Source of the DNA: an uncultured Hyphomicrobiales bacterium | GTDB taxonomy: Bacteria > Pseudomonadota > Alphaproteobacteria > Rhizobiales > Beijerinckiaceae | DNA length: 44,015 bases | Direction: 5' to 3' | NCBI GenBank assembly: GCA_903884435.1 | Contig: CAISEY010000388.1 | Location: 1 to 44,015, forward strand | Part shown: positions 8,515 to 15,866 of the stretch, piece by piece | Layout: every line of letters begins with the position of its first letter | Position numbering within the stretch: the first letter of the stretch is position 1 | Position numbers and translations under genes: made by a program | The notes under the pieces: model-generated | The model's database searches: none | Told to the model about the DNA's origin: nothing | What the model saw: the letters and a program-made list of their open reading frames with translations, nothing else

Positions 8515-8994
8515 TCAGAGATCCTCGAGACAGGCGGCGATGGTGACGATGACGTCGGCCGATCCGCTCCAGAACGTGCCGTCGCTCATCCGCGCGATCG
8601 CGATGACTTTTTGCGTGTCGGCGAGCTTGATTCGCGTCGATACGATCCCCCGCCCGGCGCGCGGACCAAGCTTGATGGAAATAACGTGCGGTTGCGGATT
8701 TTTTTCGTTGAAGACATGAATTTCCCGAACGTGATCGGCCTCCGTCATGGGGCTGTCGATCTTCACCACCATCGGCACGGTGTTGCCATTCTCTACGAGT
8801 TGGGGAATGTCGAGTTCGACCCGGCCCTGATTGACCTTCGCGTCGCCGACGATCTTGCGGATTTCCGCCTGCATCGTCTCGGGCGTCGCGGAGGCGCGGT
8901 CGATCGCCAGCGCCTGCAGGGCGCCCGCGCCAGCGAGGGCGCCGGCCGCCCGCGTCAGGAAATCGCGCCGCGACGACGCGTCCGATCGGATCAT
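8515..8994 (-). CDS. soxY: SoxY-type sulfur carrier with atypical C terminus
   Basis: A 159-residue SoxY-family protein with a twin-arginine signal (SSRRDFLTRAAGALAGAGA) and the usual body: IRKIVGDAKVNQGRVELDIPQLVENGNTVPMVVKIDSPM followed by HVREIHVFNEKNPQPHVISIKLGP. SoxY carries sulfur intermediates on a Cys in a C-terminal GGCGG tail. Here the tail reads VTIAACLEDL: the Cys is kept, five residues from the end, but the flexible glycines are gone and extra residues follow it. I set the start at 8994, where GGAGG lies eight bases upstream; 9009 is an alternative that overlaps soxX more. Whether it is fully able to act with SoxAX and SoxB is open. Confidence 0.9.
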   Translation of the reverse strand: MIRSDASSRRDFLTRAAGALAGAGALQALAIDRASATPETMQAEIRKIVGDAKVNQGRVELDIPQLVENGNTVPMVVKIDSPMTEADHVREIHVFNEKNPQPHVISIKLGPRAGRGIVSTRIKLADTQKVIAIARMSDGTFWSGSADVIVTIAACLEDL

Positions 8995-8995
8995 G

Positions 8996-9454
8996 TCACT
9001 TGCCTCCATCCCGCAGGCTCGTCAAAAAAGCCACCACGTCCTCGATCTGCTCCGCCGTGAGCAGCGTCTTGCCGGCGAAGGCCGGCGCGACGCGCGTCAG
9101 GCCGTCAATTCGATAATAGGAAGGCATGATCGTGTCCGGGTTGAGGCGGCTCGCGTCCACGACACGCAATCGCAATTGCCCTTCGGTCCAGCGAGAGCCC
9201 GCGCCCGTCATATCAGGCGCGAGATTGCCCTGGAACCGCTCTCCGGGAAACGGACCGGAATGGCAGAGCAGGCAGAGGCCTGTCTGGCGGTTGATAACGA
9301 TGTCGCGGCCGCGGGCGGGATCTCCTGGCTGCCCGGTGAGCGAGGCCGGTATGACGTCGCCGGCGACGACCGGTGAGCCGGAAGCCCCCTGCGCCAGGGC
9401 CGGCGGCGCCATCGCCGCCAAAAGAGCGAGCGCCGGCCCCGCGGCGTGGCGCAT
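8996..9454 (-). CDS. soxX: SoxX, monoheme cytochrome c subunit of SoxAX
   Basis: A 152-residue secreted cytochrome c with a signal peptide (cleavage near PALAQG), one haem site Cys61-xx-Cys64-His65 in GLCLLCHSGPFPGERFQGNLAPDMTG, and a likely axial Met110 in TIMPSYYRI. These phrases are characteristic of SoxX, which accepts electrons from SoxA during thiosulfate coupling. The start at 9454 lies five bases after the fccB stop. The long upstream extension of the same frame overlaps fccB and is not used. It ends one base after the likely soxY start. Confidence 0.93.
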   Translation of the reverse strand: MRHAAGPALALLAAMAPPALAQGASGSPVVAGDVIPASLTGQPGDPARGRDIVINRQTGLCLLCHSGPFPGERFQGNLAPDMTGAGSRWTEGQLRLRVVDASRLNPDTIMPSYYRIDGLTRVAPAFAGKTLLTAEQIEDVVAFLTSLRDGGK

Positions 9455-9459
9455 CGCGC

Positions 9460-10740
9460 TCAGCCGAAAGTTTCCGCGCCAATCGTATGGAACCAGCCAT
9501 CGGCCAGGGCGGCTTCCTGCGCCCGTGTCGCCGCCGGAGCATCCAGAGGACTCGTGCCGCCCGCGCCCTCGATATCGACGAGTTGTCCGTTCGCCGGTTT
9601 GTACACGCCGGCGACCGTTATGCCGTAACCGGGCGCGACAATCGAATAGCACGTGTTGATCAACCGCGGCTCCTCGGGTTGTCCGCCGGCGAGCAGCCGG
9701 ACAATCGCCGCGGCGCAAACCTTGGCCTGGGCATTGGCGGAAAAGGCTGATTTCGGCATCGCCCCCATCACCGCCGCGTCGCCGAGGACGTGAATGTCCG
9801 GCTGCAGCGTGGACGTGAACGCCACGGGCTCGACGGGGCACCAGCCGGTGCGATCGGCGACCCCGGCCTTCCCGGCGATGGCGCCCGCCTTTTGCGGCGG
9901 AATGACATTGGCGACGGCGGCCTTGTGGACTCCGAAATCGGTCGTCAATGTGAGCGTGGCGGGATCGACCCCCGTCACCTTGCCGCCCGAGGAGAGCGAA
10001 ACCCATTCGAGATGCTCGGGATAAAGGTCCTTCCAGGCGTTCTGGAACAGGCGCTGCTTGGAAAAAACGTCCTTGGCGTCAAGCAGGATCAGTTTCGACC
10101 TGGGCTTTTTCGTCTTGAGATACCAGGCGATCAGGCTGGCGCGCTCGTATGGACCAGGCGGACACCGGAACGGATTGGCCGGAGCCGACATGACGACGAG
10201 GCCGCCATCTTCCATGGATTCGAGCTGACGGCGCAGAAGCAGGGTCTGGGCGCCCGCCTTCCAGGCGTGCGGCATCCGCTCGGCGGCGGATTCGGTATAG
10301 CCGGGCAGACCATCCCAGCGCAGATCCACGCCCGGGGAGAGGACAAGCCGGTCCCAGGAAAGACGCGAACCGTCCACGAGCGTCACGGTGCGCGCCCCCG
10401 GATCGACGTCCGTCGCGGTCTGGAACACGAGTTTCACGCCATCGCGCGCGATGGCCTCATATCCGAATTGCTGGTCCTTCAACTCGCGCAAGCCGGCGAT
10501 CACGCCGTTGCTGAACGGGCAGGCGGTAAACGTCTGGCTCGACTCCACCAGTGTCACGTCGAGTCGCGGATCAAGGCGTTTGAGCGCGCGCGCGCAACTC
10601 GCTCCGCCAAATCCACCGCCAACCACGACAACCTTGCCCGCCGCGCCCTGGGCGATGGCGGGAGCGGCGATAGCCACGCTCGCCGCGCTGGCGCCAAACG
10701 CCTGTATCGCGCCGCGCCGGGTGAAATTGCCCTTGAACAT
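9460..10740 (-). CDS. fccB: FccB/SoxF, flavocytochrome c sulfide dehydrogenase flavoprotein subunit
   Basis: A 426-residue FAD protein with an N-terminal twin-arginine signal (FTRRGAIQAFGASAASVAIAAPAIAQG), an FAD-binding VVVVGGGFGGASCARAL site and the FccB hallmarks FTACPFSNGVIAGL, NPFRCPPGPYERASLIAWYLK, DRTGWCPVEPVAFTSTLQPDIHVLGDAA and INTCYSIVAPGYGITVAGVY. The cysteines in these segments include the redox-active pair used in sulfide oxidation. It would oxidise sulfide in the periplasm and pass electrons to the cytochrome encoded 25 bases upstream. The ATG at 10740 has GGGAGG upstream; an in-frame ATG at 10755 is possible. It leads directly into soxX. Confidence 0.93.
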   Translation of the reverse strand: MFKGNFTRRGAIQAFGASAASVAIAAPAIAQGAAGKVVVVGGGFGGASCARALKRLDPRLDVTLVESSQTFTACPFSNGVIAGLRELKDQQFGYEAIARDGVKLVFQTATDVDPGARTVTLVDGSRLSWDRLVLSPGVDLRWDGLPGYTESAAERMPHAWKAGAQTLLLRRQLESMEDGGLVVMSAPANPFRCPPGPYERASLIAWYLKTKKPRSKLILLDAKDVFSKQRLFQNAWKDLYPEHLEWVSLSSGGKVTGVDPATLTLTTDFGVHKAAVANVIPPQKAGAIAGKAGVADRTGWCPVEPVAFTSTLQPDIHVLGDAAVMGAMPKSAFSANAQAKVCAAAIVRLLAGGQPEEPRLINTCYSIVAPGYGITVAGVYKPANGQLVDIEGAGGTSPLDAPAATRAQEAALADGWFHTIGAETFG

Positions 10741-10765
10741 CAGGCCTCCCGTCATTGGTTCGATG

Positions 10766-11062
10766 TCAGTCCCGCAATCCGGCGTACCAGGCCGCAATGG
10801 CCCCGATCTCGTCGTCGGAAAAACCTCTCGCGATCCTGTCCATGATCGTCGCGGGACGACCTCCTGTCCTGAAGGCCCGCATGGCGGCCACGATGTCCGG
10901 CGCCGCGCGACCGACGAGGCGCGGCGCGGGCGTGTCGATGGACTTGCCAGCGGGGTGGCACCCCGAACAAGAAGTCGCACCGGCCGGCGATGCCGGAGTC
11001 TGCGCCATGGCCGGCGAGGCCAGAAAAAAAGCCAAAATTGCAAACGACGCGCGCGCTGACAT
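10766..11062 (-). CDS. fccA: small monoheme cytochrome c (FccA-like)
   Basis: A 98-residue secreted class I cytochrome with signal peptide (cleavage near SPAMAQ), one haem site Cys32-xx-Cys35-His36 (SCSGCHPAG) and a likely axial Met near residue 74 (GGRPATIMDRIARGFSDDEI). A single-haem cytochrome of this size directly before fccB is the usual partner of the flavoprotein in flavocytochrome c. It also lies 50 bases after the molybdenum hydroxylase gene, with a strong hairpin between, so it could also accept electrons from that enzyme. No strong ribosome binding site is seen. Confidence 0.85.
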   Translation of the reverse strand: MSARASFAILAFFLASPAMAQTPASPAGATSCSGCHPAGKSIDTPAPRLVGRAAPDIVAAMRAFRTGGRPATIMDRIARGFSDDEIGAIAAWYAGLRD

Positions 11063-11081
11063 TTGCCGATCCGATGCGAGA

Positions 11082-11103
11082 GCGGCGGCCCGGAAGCCGC
11101 CGC
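11082..11103 (-). terminator. GC-rich hairpin between the Mo hydroxylase gene and fccA
   Basis: A perfect eight-base stem GCGGCGGC / GCCGCCGC closes a six-base loop in the 50 bases after the stop at 11113. In the direction of these genes no U-run follows, so it is at best a weak or attenuating terminator, or an mRNA end-stabilising structure. Read on the plus strand it is followed by GTGTTTT. Its first seven stem bases equal those of the hairpin at 13887-13908. Confidence 0.45.
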
Positions 11104-11112
11104 GTGTTTTCG

Positions 11113-13290
11113 TCAGGTCTGGGTGAGATTATGATTCATCAGGGGAACGCTGCGAATGCGTTTGCCCGTCGCCGCGAAAATGGCGTTGAGCACCGCCGGC
11201 GCCGCGACGGAAATCGTCGGTTCGCCGACGCCGCCCCAGAAGCCGCCCGACGGCATGACGATGACCTCGATTTTTGGCATCTCGTCCATGCGCATCACGT
11301 TATAGCTATCGAAATTCGTCTGTTCGACCGCCCCGTTCTTCACCGTGCATTCGCCGTAGAGGAGCGCCGAGAGGCCATAGACGAAGGAGCCCATGACCTG
11401 ACGCTCGATCTGCGCCGGGTTGACCGCGTGACCAGGATCGGTCGCGGCGACAATCCGGTGGATTTTCACCTTTCCGTCCGTGACCGAAACCTCGGCGCAC
11501 GCCGCGACATAGCTGCCGAACGTGTGCATGGAGGAAAGACCCTGGAAAACACCCTTCGGCGCCTTGCCGTAGCCAGCCCTGGCGGCGACCGCGTTGAGAA
11601 CAGCGAGCTGTTTGGGCTTGAGCAGGCCGCGACGGAACTCCAGTGGATCCTTGCCGGCGGCGTGCGCGAGTTCGTCGATGAAGCTTTCGACGTAAATCGC
11701 GTTGTGGTTCGAGTTCACGCCGCGCCAGAAGCCCGCCGTGAGGTGGGTGTTGCGCATCGCGTGGTCGATGAGCAAATTCGGAATGTTGTAACCGAACGCG
11801 CCCTCGGGGCTCGACGCGGTCAGGCCCTGGAAGGTCGCGCCGTCCATGCCGTTTTCGAGGCGCTCCGGCGCCAGCGAGGCCAGGATCGACTGGCCGGAAA
11901 TGCGCATGTGCAGCCCGGTGACATTGCCGGCGGCGTCGAGAGCGGCTTCCATCTTGCACTGCGTGATCGGGTGATAGGAGCAATGCGTCATGTCTTCTTC
12001 GCGAGTCCACATCAGCTTGACGGGCACGCCCGGCATCTGTTTCGCGATCTGGACGGCCTGGATGACAAAGTCGGTCCGGCCGCGGCGCCCGAAGCCGCCG
12101 CCAAGCTGGGTCTGGTAGACTTCGCATTTTTCTCCGGGCAGGCCGGAGGTCGCGATCACCGCGGCGAGGGCTCCCTCGGCGTTCTGCGTCGGACACCAGA
12201 CCTCGCACCGGTCCGCCGTGTAGAGCGCGGTGGCGTTCATCGGCTCCATCGCCGCGTGGTTCAGGAACGGGTAGGAATAAACCGCCTCGACCTTCTTGAC
12301 AGCGCCCGCGAGGGCCGTCTTCGCGTCGCCCGCCTTGTTGCCGACGTAGGCCTGTTCGGCGGAGAGCCCTTCCTTGAGGAACTCGGCGATCGAAGCGCTG
12401 GAAACCTTGATGTTGTCACCCTCGTCCCAGACGATCGGCAAGGCCGCGACGGCGGTTTTCGCGTTCCAGAACGTGTCGGCGACCACCGCGACGCCGGAAT
12501 CGCCAACCTGGACGACTTTCTTGACGCCGCGCATCCCCTCGATCTTGGCCGCGTCGAAGCTCTTGATCTTGCCGCCATTGACCGGGCAATCACGGATGGC
12601 CGCGATCAGCATGCCCGGACGCTTCACGTCCACGCCGAACTGATGCTTGCCGACCACCTTGTCGGCGGTGTCGAGCCGCTTGAGCGGCTTGCCGGCGATC
12701 TTCCAGACCTTGGGATCCTTCAGTTCGATGGTCTTGGGATCCGGCGGCGTGATCTTCGCGGCGGCTTCGGCCACCTTTCCATAGGTGGTCTTGCGCTTCG
12801 AGGCCTTGTGCGTGATCACGCCCTTCTCGACCGTGCACTCGGAGGCCGGAACCTTCCATTCATTCGCGGCGGCCTGGACGAGCATGATGCGCGCGGCGGC
12901 GCCGCCCTTGCGGACGTATTCCTGGGAGGTGCGGATAGCCTGGCTGCCGGTCGAGTTCATGGCGCCCCAGACGCGCTTGCGCGCGAGGTTCTGGCCCGCG
13001 GTGGGATAAATCGTGGAAACCTTCGACCAGTCGCAGTCCAGCTCCTCCGCCACGAGCTGGGCGAGGCCGGTGAGGCTGCCCTGGCCCATGTCGGGGCGCA
13101 CGACGCGAATGACAACCTTGTCGTCGGGTTGCACGACGACCCAGGCGTTCACCTCGGGCGTCTGTGTCGAGGCAGGCGCGCCGGCGGCGGTCTGGGCGCC
13201 GGCGACGGGGATGGAAAGGCCAAGCGAAAGGCCAGCGGCGGACGTACCGACGATAAACGAGCGGCGGTCGAACTTGGGCATGTCGTTCAT
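11113..13290 (-). CDS. molybdopterin-binding large subunit, isoquinoline 1-oxidoreductase beta (IorB)-like, Tat-exported
   Basis: A 725-residue protein of the xanthine oxidase family in the IorB branch, with an N-terminal twin-arginine signal (KFDRRSFIVGTSAAGLSLGLSIPVAGAQ). Molybdopterin-binding segments are visible: RPDMGQGSLTGLAQLVAEELD, QLGGGFGRRGRTDFV, GFWRGVNSNHNAIYVESFIDELA and the C-terminal GGVGEPTISVAAPAV, which holds the catalytic Glu of the family. Known members hydroxylate N-heteroaromatics or oxidise aldehydes with water as oxygen source. The small 2Fe-2S subunit lies 14 bases upstream and no FAD subunit is present, so electrons probably leave through a cytochrome. The start at 13290 begins the Tat signal. 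The substrate is unknown. Confidence 0.9.
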   Translation of the reverse strand: MNDMPKFDRRSFIVGTSAAGLSLGLSIPVAGAQTAAGAPASTQTPEVNAWVVVQPDDKVVIRVVRPDMGQGSLTGLAQLVAEELDCDWSKVSTIYPTAGQNLARKRVWGAMNSTGSQAIRTSQEYVRKGGAAARIMLVQAAANEWKVPASECTVEKGVITHKASKRKTTYGKVAEAAAKITPPDPKTIELKDPKVWKIAGKPLKRLDTADKVVGKHQFGVDVKRPGMLIAAIRDCPVNGGKIKSFDAAKIEGMRGVKKVVQVGDSGVAVVADTFWNAKTAVAALPIVWDEGDNIKVSSASIAEFLKEGLSAEQAYVGNKAGDAKTALAGAVKKVEAVYSYPFLNHAAMEPMNATALYTADRCEVWCPTQNAEGALAAVIATSGLPGEKCEVYQTQLGGGFGRRGRTDFVIQAVQIAKQMPGVPVKLMWTREEDMTHCSYHPITQCKMEAALDAAGNVTGLHMRISGQSILASLAPERLENGMDGATFQGLTASSPEGAFGYNIPNLLIDHAMRNTHLTAGFWRGVNSNHNAIYVESFIDELAHAAGKDPLEFRRGLLKPKQLAVLNAVAARAGYGKAPKGVFQGLSSMHTFGSYVAACAEVSVTDGKVKIHRIVAATDPGHAVNPAQIERQVMGSFVYGLSALLYGECTVKNGAVEQTNFDSYNVMRMDEMPKIEVIVMPSGGFWGGVGEPTISVAAPAVLNAIFAATGKRIRSVPLMNHNLTQT

Positions 13291-13304
13291 GGTTGCGTCC
13301 CCCT

Positions 13305-13754
13305 TCAGGCCTTGGCCGCCGCGTGAATCGCCTCGCGAACCTGCTGATAGGTGCCGCAGCGACAAATATTGGTGATGGCGGCGTTGATGTCCGCGTCGGT
13401 CGGCTTCGGCTTGCTCTTGAGCAGCGCCGAAACCGCCATGATCATGCCGCTCTGGCAGTAACCGCATTGAGGAACGTCGTTATCGACCCAAGCCTTCTGC
13501 ACCTTGGTGAGAACGCCGTTCTGGGCAAGTCCCTCGATGGTGGTGATCTGCTTGCCGCCGACGGAGCTGACGGGAACGGAACAGGACCGCGTCGCGACGC
13601 CATCGATGTGAACCGTGCAGGCGCCGCACTGGGCGATGCCGCAGCCGTATTTCGTGCCCGTCAGGCCAATCGAGTCGCGAAGCACCCACAAAAGCGGCGT
13701 GCGCGGATCGACGTCCGCCTGAAAGGTTTTGCCATTGACGTTGAGAGACGCCAT
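13305..13754 (-). CDS. 2Fe-2S small subunit of the IorAB-like molybdenum hydroxylase
   Basis: A 149-residue ferredoxin-type subunit of the xanthine oxidase family. The plant-type 2Fe-2S site is Cys38, Cys43, Cys46 and Cys58 ([20 protein letters not shown]), and the second site is Cys97, Cys100, Cys131 and Cys133 ([18 protein letters not shown]). It has no signal peptide, so it would be exported with the Tat-tagged large subunit, as proposed for IorAB-type enzymes. It begins the unit that continues into the large subunit. The 164 bases upstream contain the hairpin at 13887-13908 and no clear promoter. Confidence 0.93.
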   Translation of the reverse strand: MASLNVNGKTFQADVDPRTPLLWVLRDSIGLTGTKYGCGIAQCGACTVHIDGVATRSCSVPVSSVGGKQITTIEGLAQNGVLTKVQKAWVDNDVPQCGYCQSGMIMAVSALLKSKPKPTDADINAAITNICRCGTYQQVREAIHAAAKA

Positions 13755-13886
13755 CTTTCACTCCCCCTGTGCGCGCGAGGCGCTGAATTGAGCGCCACAC
13801 GGGCGCGAAAACTTTCAACCAGCGCTGTTTATCCGGTCGCGGGCGAAAAATGAAGTTGCAATTTCGTGATCGCCTGGGCGTTGACA

Positions 13887-13908
13887 GCGGCGGAAATCGT
13901 CCCGCCGC
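13887..13908 (-). terminator. hairpin ten bases after the deacetylase stop codon
   Basis: A perfect seven-base stem GCGGCGG / CCGCCGC with an eight-base loop lies just downstream of the stop at 13919 on the minus strand. No U-run follows, so it is a tentative terminator that would separate the deacetylase/TPP-enzyme unit from the molybdenum hydroxylase unit. Confidence 0.4.
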
Positions 13909-13918
13909 CCCGCGGGCC

Positions 13919-14848
13919 TCAACCGGCGCGATAACTTTTCGCCTTGTCGATGGCCTCCTGGCCGCCCAGCCCGAGACCCAGGCCATACAGCCGGTCTGAA
14001 TTCACCGCCTCGGGATAAAAGGCGGCGAGGTCGTGGTCCGGATAGTTGTTCAGCATCCAGTCCGCGATTTCGCCGCGTGTCGTGATCCAGACCTTTTCGT
14101 GGTTCTTCACGTAGCGAATCAGCTCCTCCAGGGGACGCACCCTGTGGGCGTTGGCGTGGTGCGGATGAGAACCGTAAGCGAGCATTTTCGGATAGCCTCG
14201 CTTGCCCTCGTCGTAAAGCGCGTCGAAATAGTCCCGCCATTGCTCGACGATCTCGCGCGGCGTCAACGTCTGGCGCGCGGCCGGCGTGTCGGACACCGCG
14301 TAGCTCGTCTGGCCGACAATTTTCCCGCCAGCCACCGGAATGATGAACCGAACTTCGGCATTGCGAAGGCCACAGGAATATTTGAACCCCTGATCCGCCA
14401 GAATCTGGAAAGTCTCCGCCGTCAGGTGGCCGCCCGCGCTTGAAAAGCCGTACGCGCGCTTGCCCGTGACTTTTTCAATCGCGGCGTTGGTGCGCCGGAT
14501 CGCGTCCGCCTGTTCATCGGCGGTCATGTCGTAGAGAAATTCATGCGTCCAGCCCTGAACGATGAATTCGTGGCCGCGCTCCGAGAGGGCCCGAGCCGCT
14601 TCGGGAAACAACGTCACGGTCAAGCCATCGACGTAGCAACTCGTGCGAATGTCGTGACGCTCCCAGAGGTCAGTCAGGCGCTGGATACCGCCCGTGTCGG
14701 CGAAGGCGTTTTCATAAACCGGCCGCATCGCGCGCTTGTATTTCGCGTTCGGCTTCGCTCCGACGGCGTGTTCCGGCACTTCCCACGACATATTGAACAC
14801 GACGGCGACATGGGCGCCGCCGGGCCATTTGAAATCGGCATTGTACAT
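13919..14848 (-). CDS. polysaccharide deacetylase-fold hydrolase, first of a tandem pair
   Basis: A 309-residue NodB-fold protein. Visible segments are HVAVVFNMSWEVPE, RTSCYVDGLTVTLFPEAA, HEFIVQGWTHEFLYDMT, YGFSSAGGHLTAETF and a C-terminal YGSHPHHANAHRVRPLEELIRYV. These match the uncharacterised branch of PuuE-like hydrolases, thought to act on C-N bonds rather than on polysaccharides. It is a clear paralogue of the gene immediately upstream (14891-15853): both end with NYPDHDLAAFYPEAV and a GLGLGG/GIGLGG tail. It is the last gene of a minus-strand unit that starts with the Bug-type binding protein at 18584. The substrate is unknown. Confidence 0.85.
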   Translation of the reverse strand: MYNADFKWPGGAHVAVVFNMSWEVPEHAVGAKPNAKYKRAMRPVYENAFADTGGIQRLTDLWERHDIRTSCYVDGLTVTLFPEAARALSERGHEFIVQGWTHEFLYDMTADEQADAIRRTNAAIEKVTGKRAYGFSSAGGHLTAETFQILADQGFKYSCGLRNAEVRFIIPVAGGKIVGQTSYAVSDTPAARQTLTPREIVEQWRDYFDALYDEGKRGYPKMLAYGSHPHHANAHRVRPLEELIRYVKNHEKVWITTRGEIADWMLNNYPDHDLAAFYPEAVNSDRLYGLGLGLGGQEAIDKAKSYRAG

Positions 14849-14890
14849 GATTTTCTCCCCGTGGCTATTCGCCCCTCGTTGCCGGATCGC

Positions 14891-15853
14891 TCAGGTCTTG
14901 CGGAAACTCAGGGCCTCCTCCACGGCCTCCTCGCCGCCGAGACCGATGCCAAGGCCGTAATGCCGGTCGGAGGCGACAGCCTCCGGATAGAAGGCGGCGA
15001 GATCGTGATCCGGATAATTGTCCAGCATCCAGCGAGCGATTTCGCCGCGAGTCGTGATCCAGACGCGAGGCTTCGACTTCACGTATTCGATGATCTCCTC
15101 GAGCGGCTTCGTGCGGAAAGCGTGGGCGAGAATTGGATGCGTGCCGTAGGCGAGGAATTTCGGATGACCTCGCTGGCCTTCCTCGTACATCCCGTCAAAA
15201 CCATCCTTCCACATTCCGAGAATATCGCGCGGCGTGGCGTCGGACACGCTGTAGTTCGAGAAGTCCGTCAACGCGTAGCTTGTCTGGCCCACCATCTTGC
15301 GACCATTGCAATTGATGATGAACGGCACGTCCGCGTTGCGCAGACCGCAGACGTAATCAAGGCCGAGATCGGCGCAAATGGGGAACGTTTCCGCGGTGAC
15401 GTGACCGCCGGGACTCGAAAAGCCGGTGGCCATGATGCCAAGCAGTTCAAAGACCTCTTTCGTCCGGCGCAGGGAGTCCGCCTGTTCCTCGACTGTCATG
15501 TCCCAGAAATAATTGTGGTTCCAGCCCTGCACGAGAAATTCGTGCCCTTCGTTCGCCGCCTGTTTCGCTAGGTCCGGAAACAGCGAGACCGTGTGACCGT
15601 CGGCGTAACAGCTCGACTTGATTCCATGGCGCCTCCAGATGTCGAGAAGCCGCTGCATTCCGCCTGTCTCCGCGTAGGCGTGTTCGTATATCCACCGCAT
15701 GCCCCGCTGGTATTGCGCGTGAGGAGGGACGCGCTCATGCGCCTTCTGGTTGTTTTGCGGCGTGCCGAGGGACTTTTCCCAGGTCTCCCAGGACATGTTG
15801 AACACGACGGCGATATGCGCGCCGTCCGGCCATTCGAACTTGCACTTGTACAT
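14891..15853 (-). CDS. polysaccharide deacetylase-fold hydrolase, second of a tandem pair
   Basis: A 320-residue paralogue of the neighbouring deacetylase-fold protein, with HIAVVFNMSWETWE, SSCYADGHTVSLFPDLA, EFLVQGWNHNYFWDMT, GFSSPGGHVTAETFP and YGTHPILAHAFRTKPLEEII. It differs at several positions that line the active site in the fold (SPGGHV for SAGGHL, HPILAH for HPHHAN), so the pair may act on different substrates or as a heteromer; this is inference. The start at 15853 has GGAGGG just upstream. It begins 13 bases after the stop of the TPP-enzyme gene, within the same transcription unit. Confidence 0.85.
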   Translation of the reverse strand: MYKCKFEWPDGAHIAVVFNMSWETWEKSLGTPQNNQKAHERVPPHAQYQRGMRWIYEHAYAETGGMQRLLDIWRRHGIKSSCYADGHTVSLFPDLAKQAANEGHEFLVQGWNHNYFWDMTVEEQADSLRRTKEVFELLGIMATGFSSPGGHVTAETFPICADLGLDYVCGLRNADVPFIINCNGRKMVGQTSYALTDFSNYSVSDATPRDILGMWKDGFDGMYEEGQRGHPKFLAYGTHPILAHAFRTKPLEEIIEYVKSKPRVWITTRGEIARWMLDNYPDHDLAAFYPEAVASDRHYGLGIGLGGEEAVEEALSFRKT

Positions 15854-15866
15854 GATCCCTCCGAAT

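Noticed and set aside
10990-13326. Plus-strand open frame of 778 codons
   Set aside because: It lies antisense to the IorB-like gene, whose protein has clear family motifs. Its translation is low-complexity Arg/Gly/His/Asp-rich text typical of GC-rich antisense frames.
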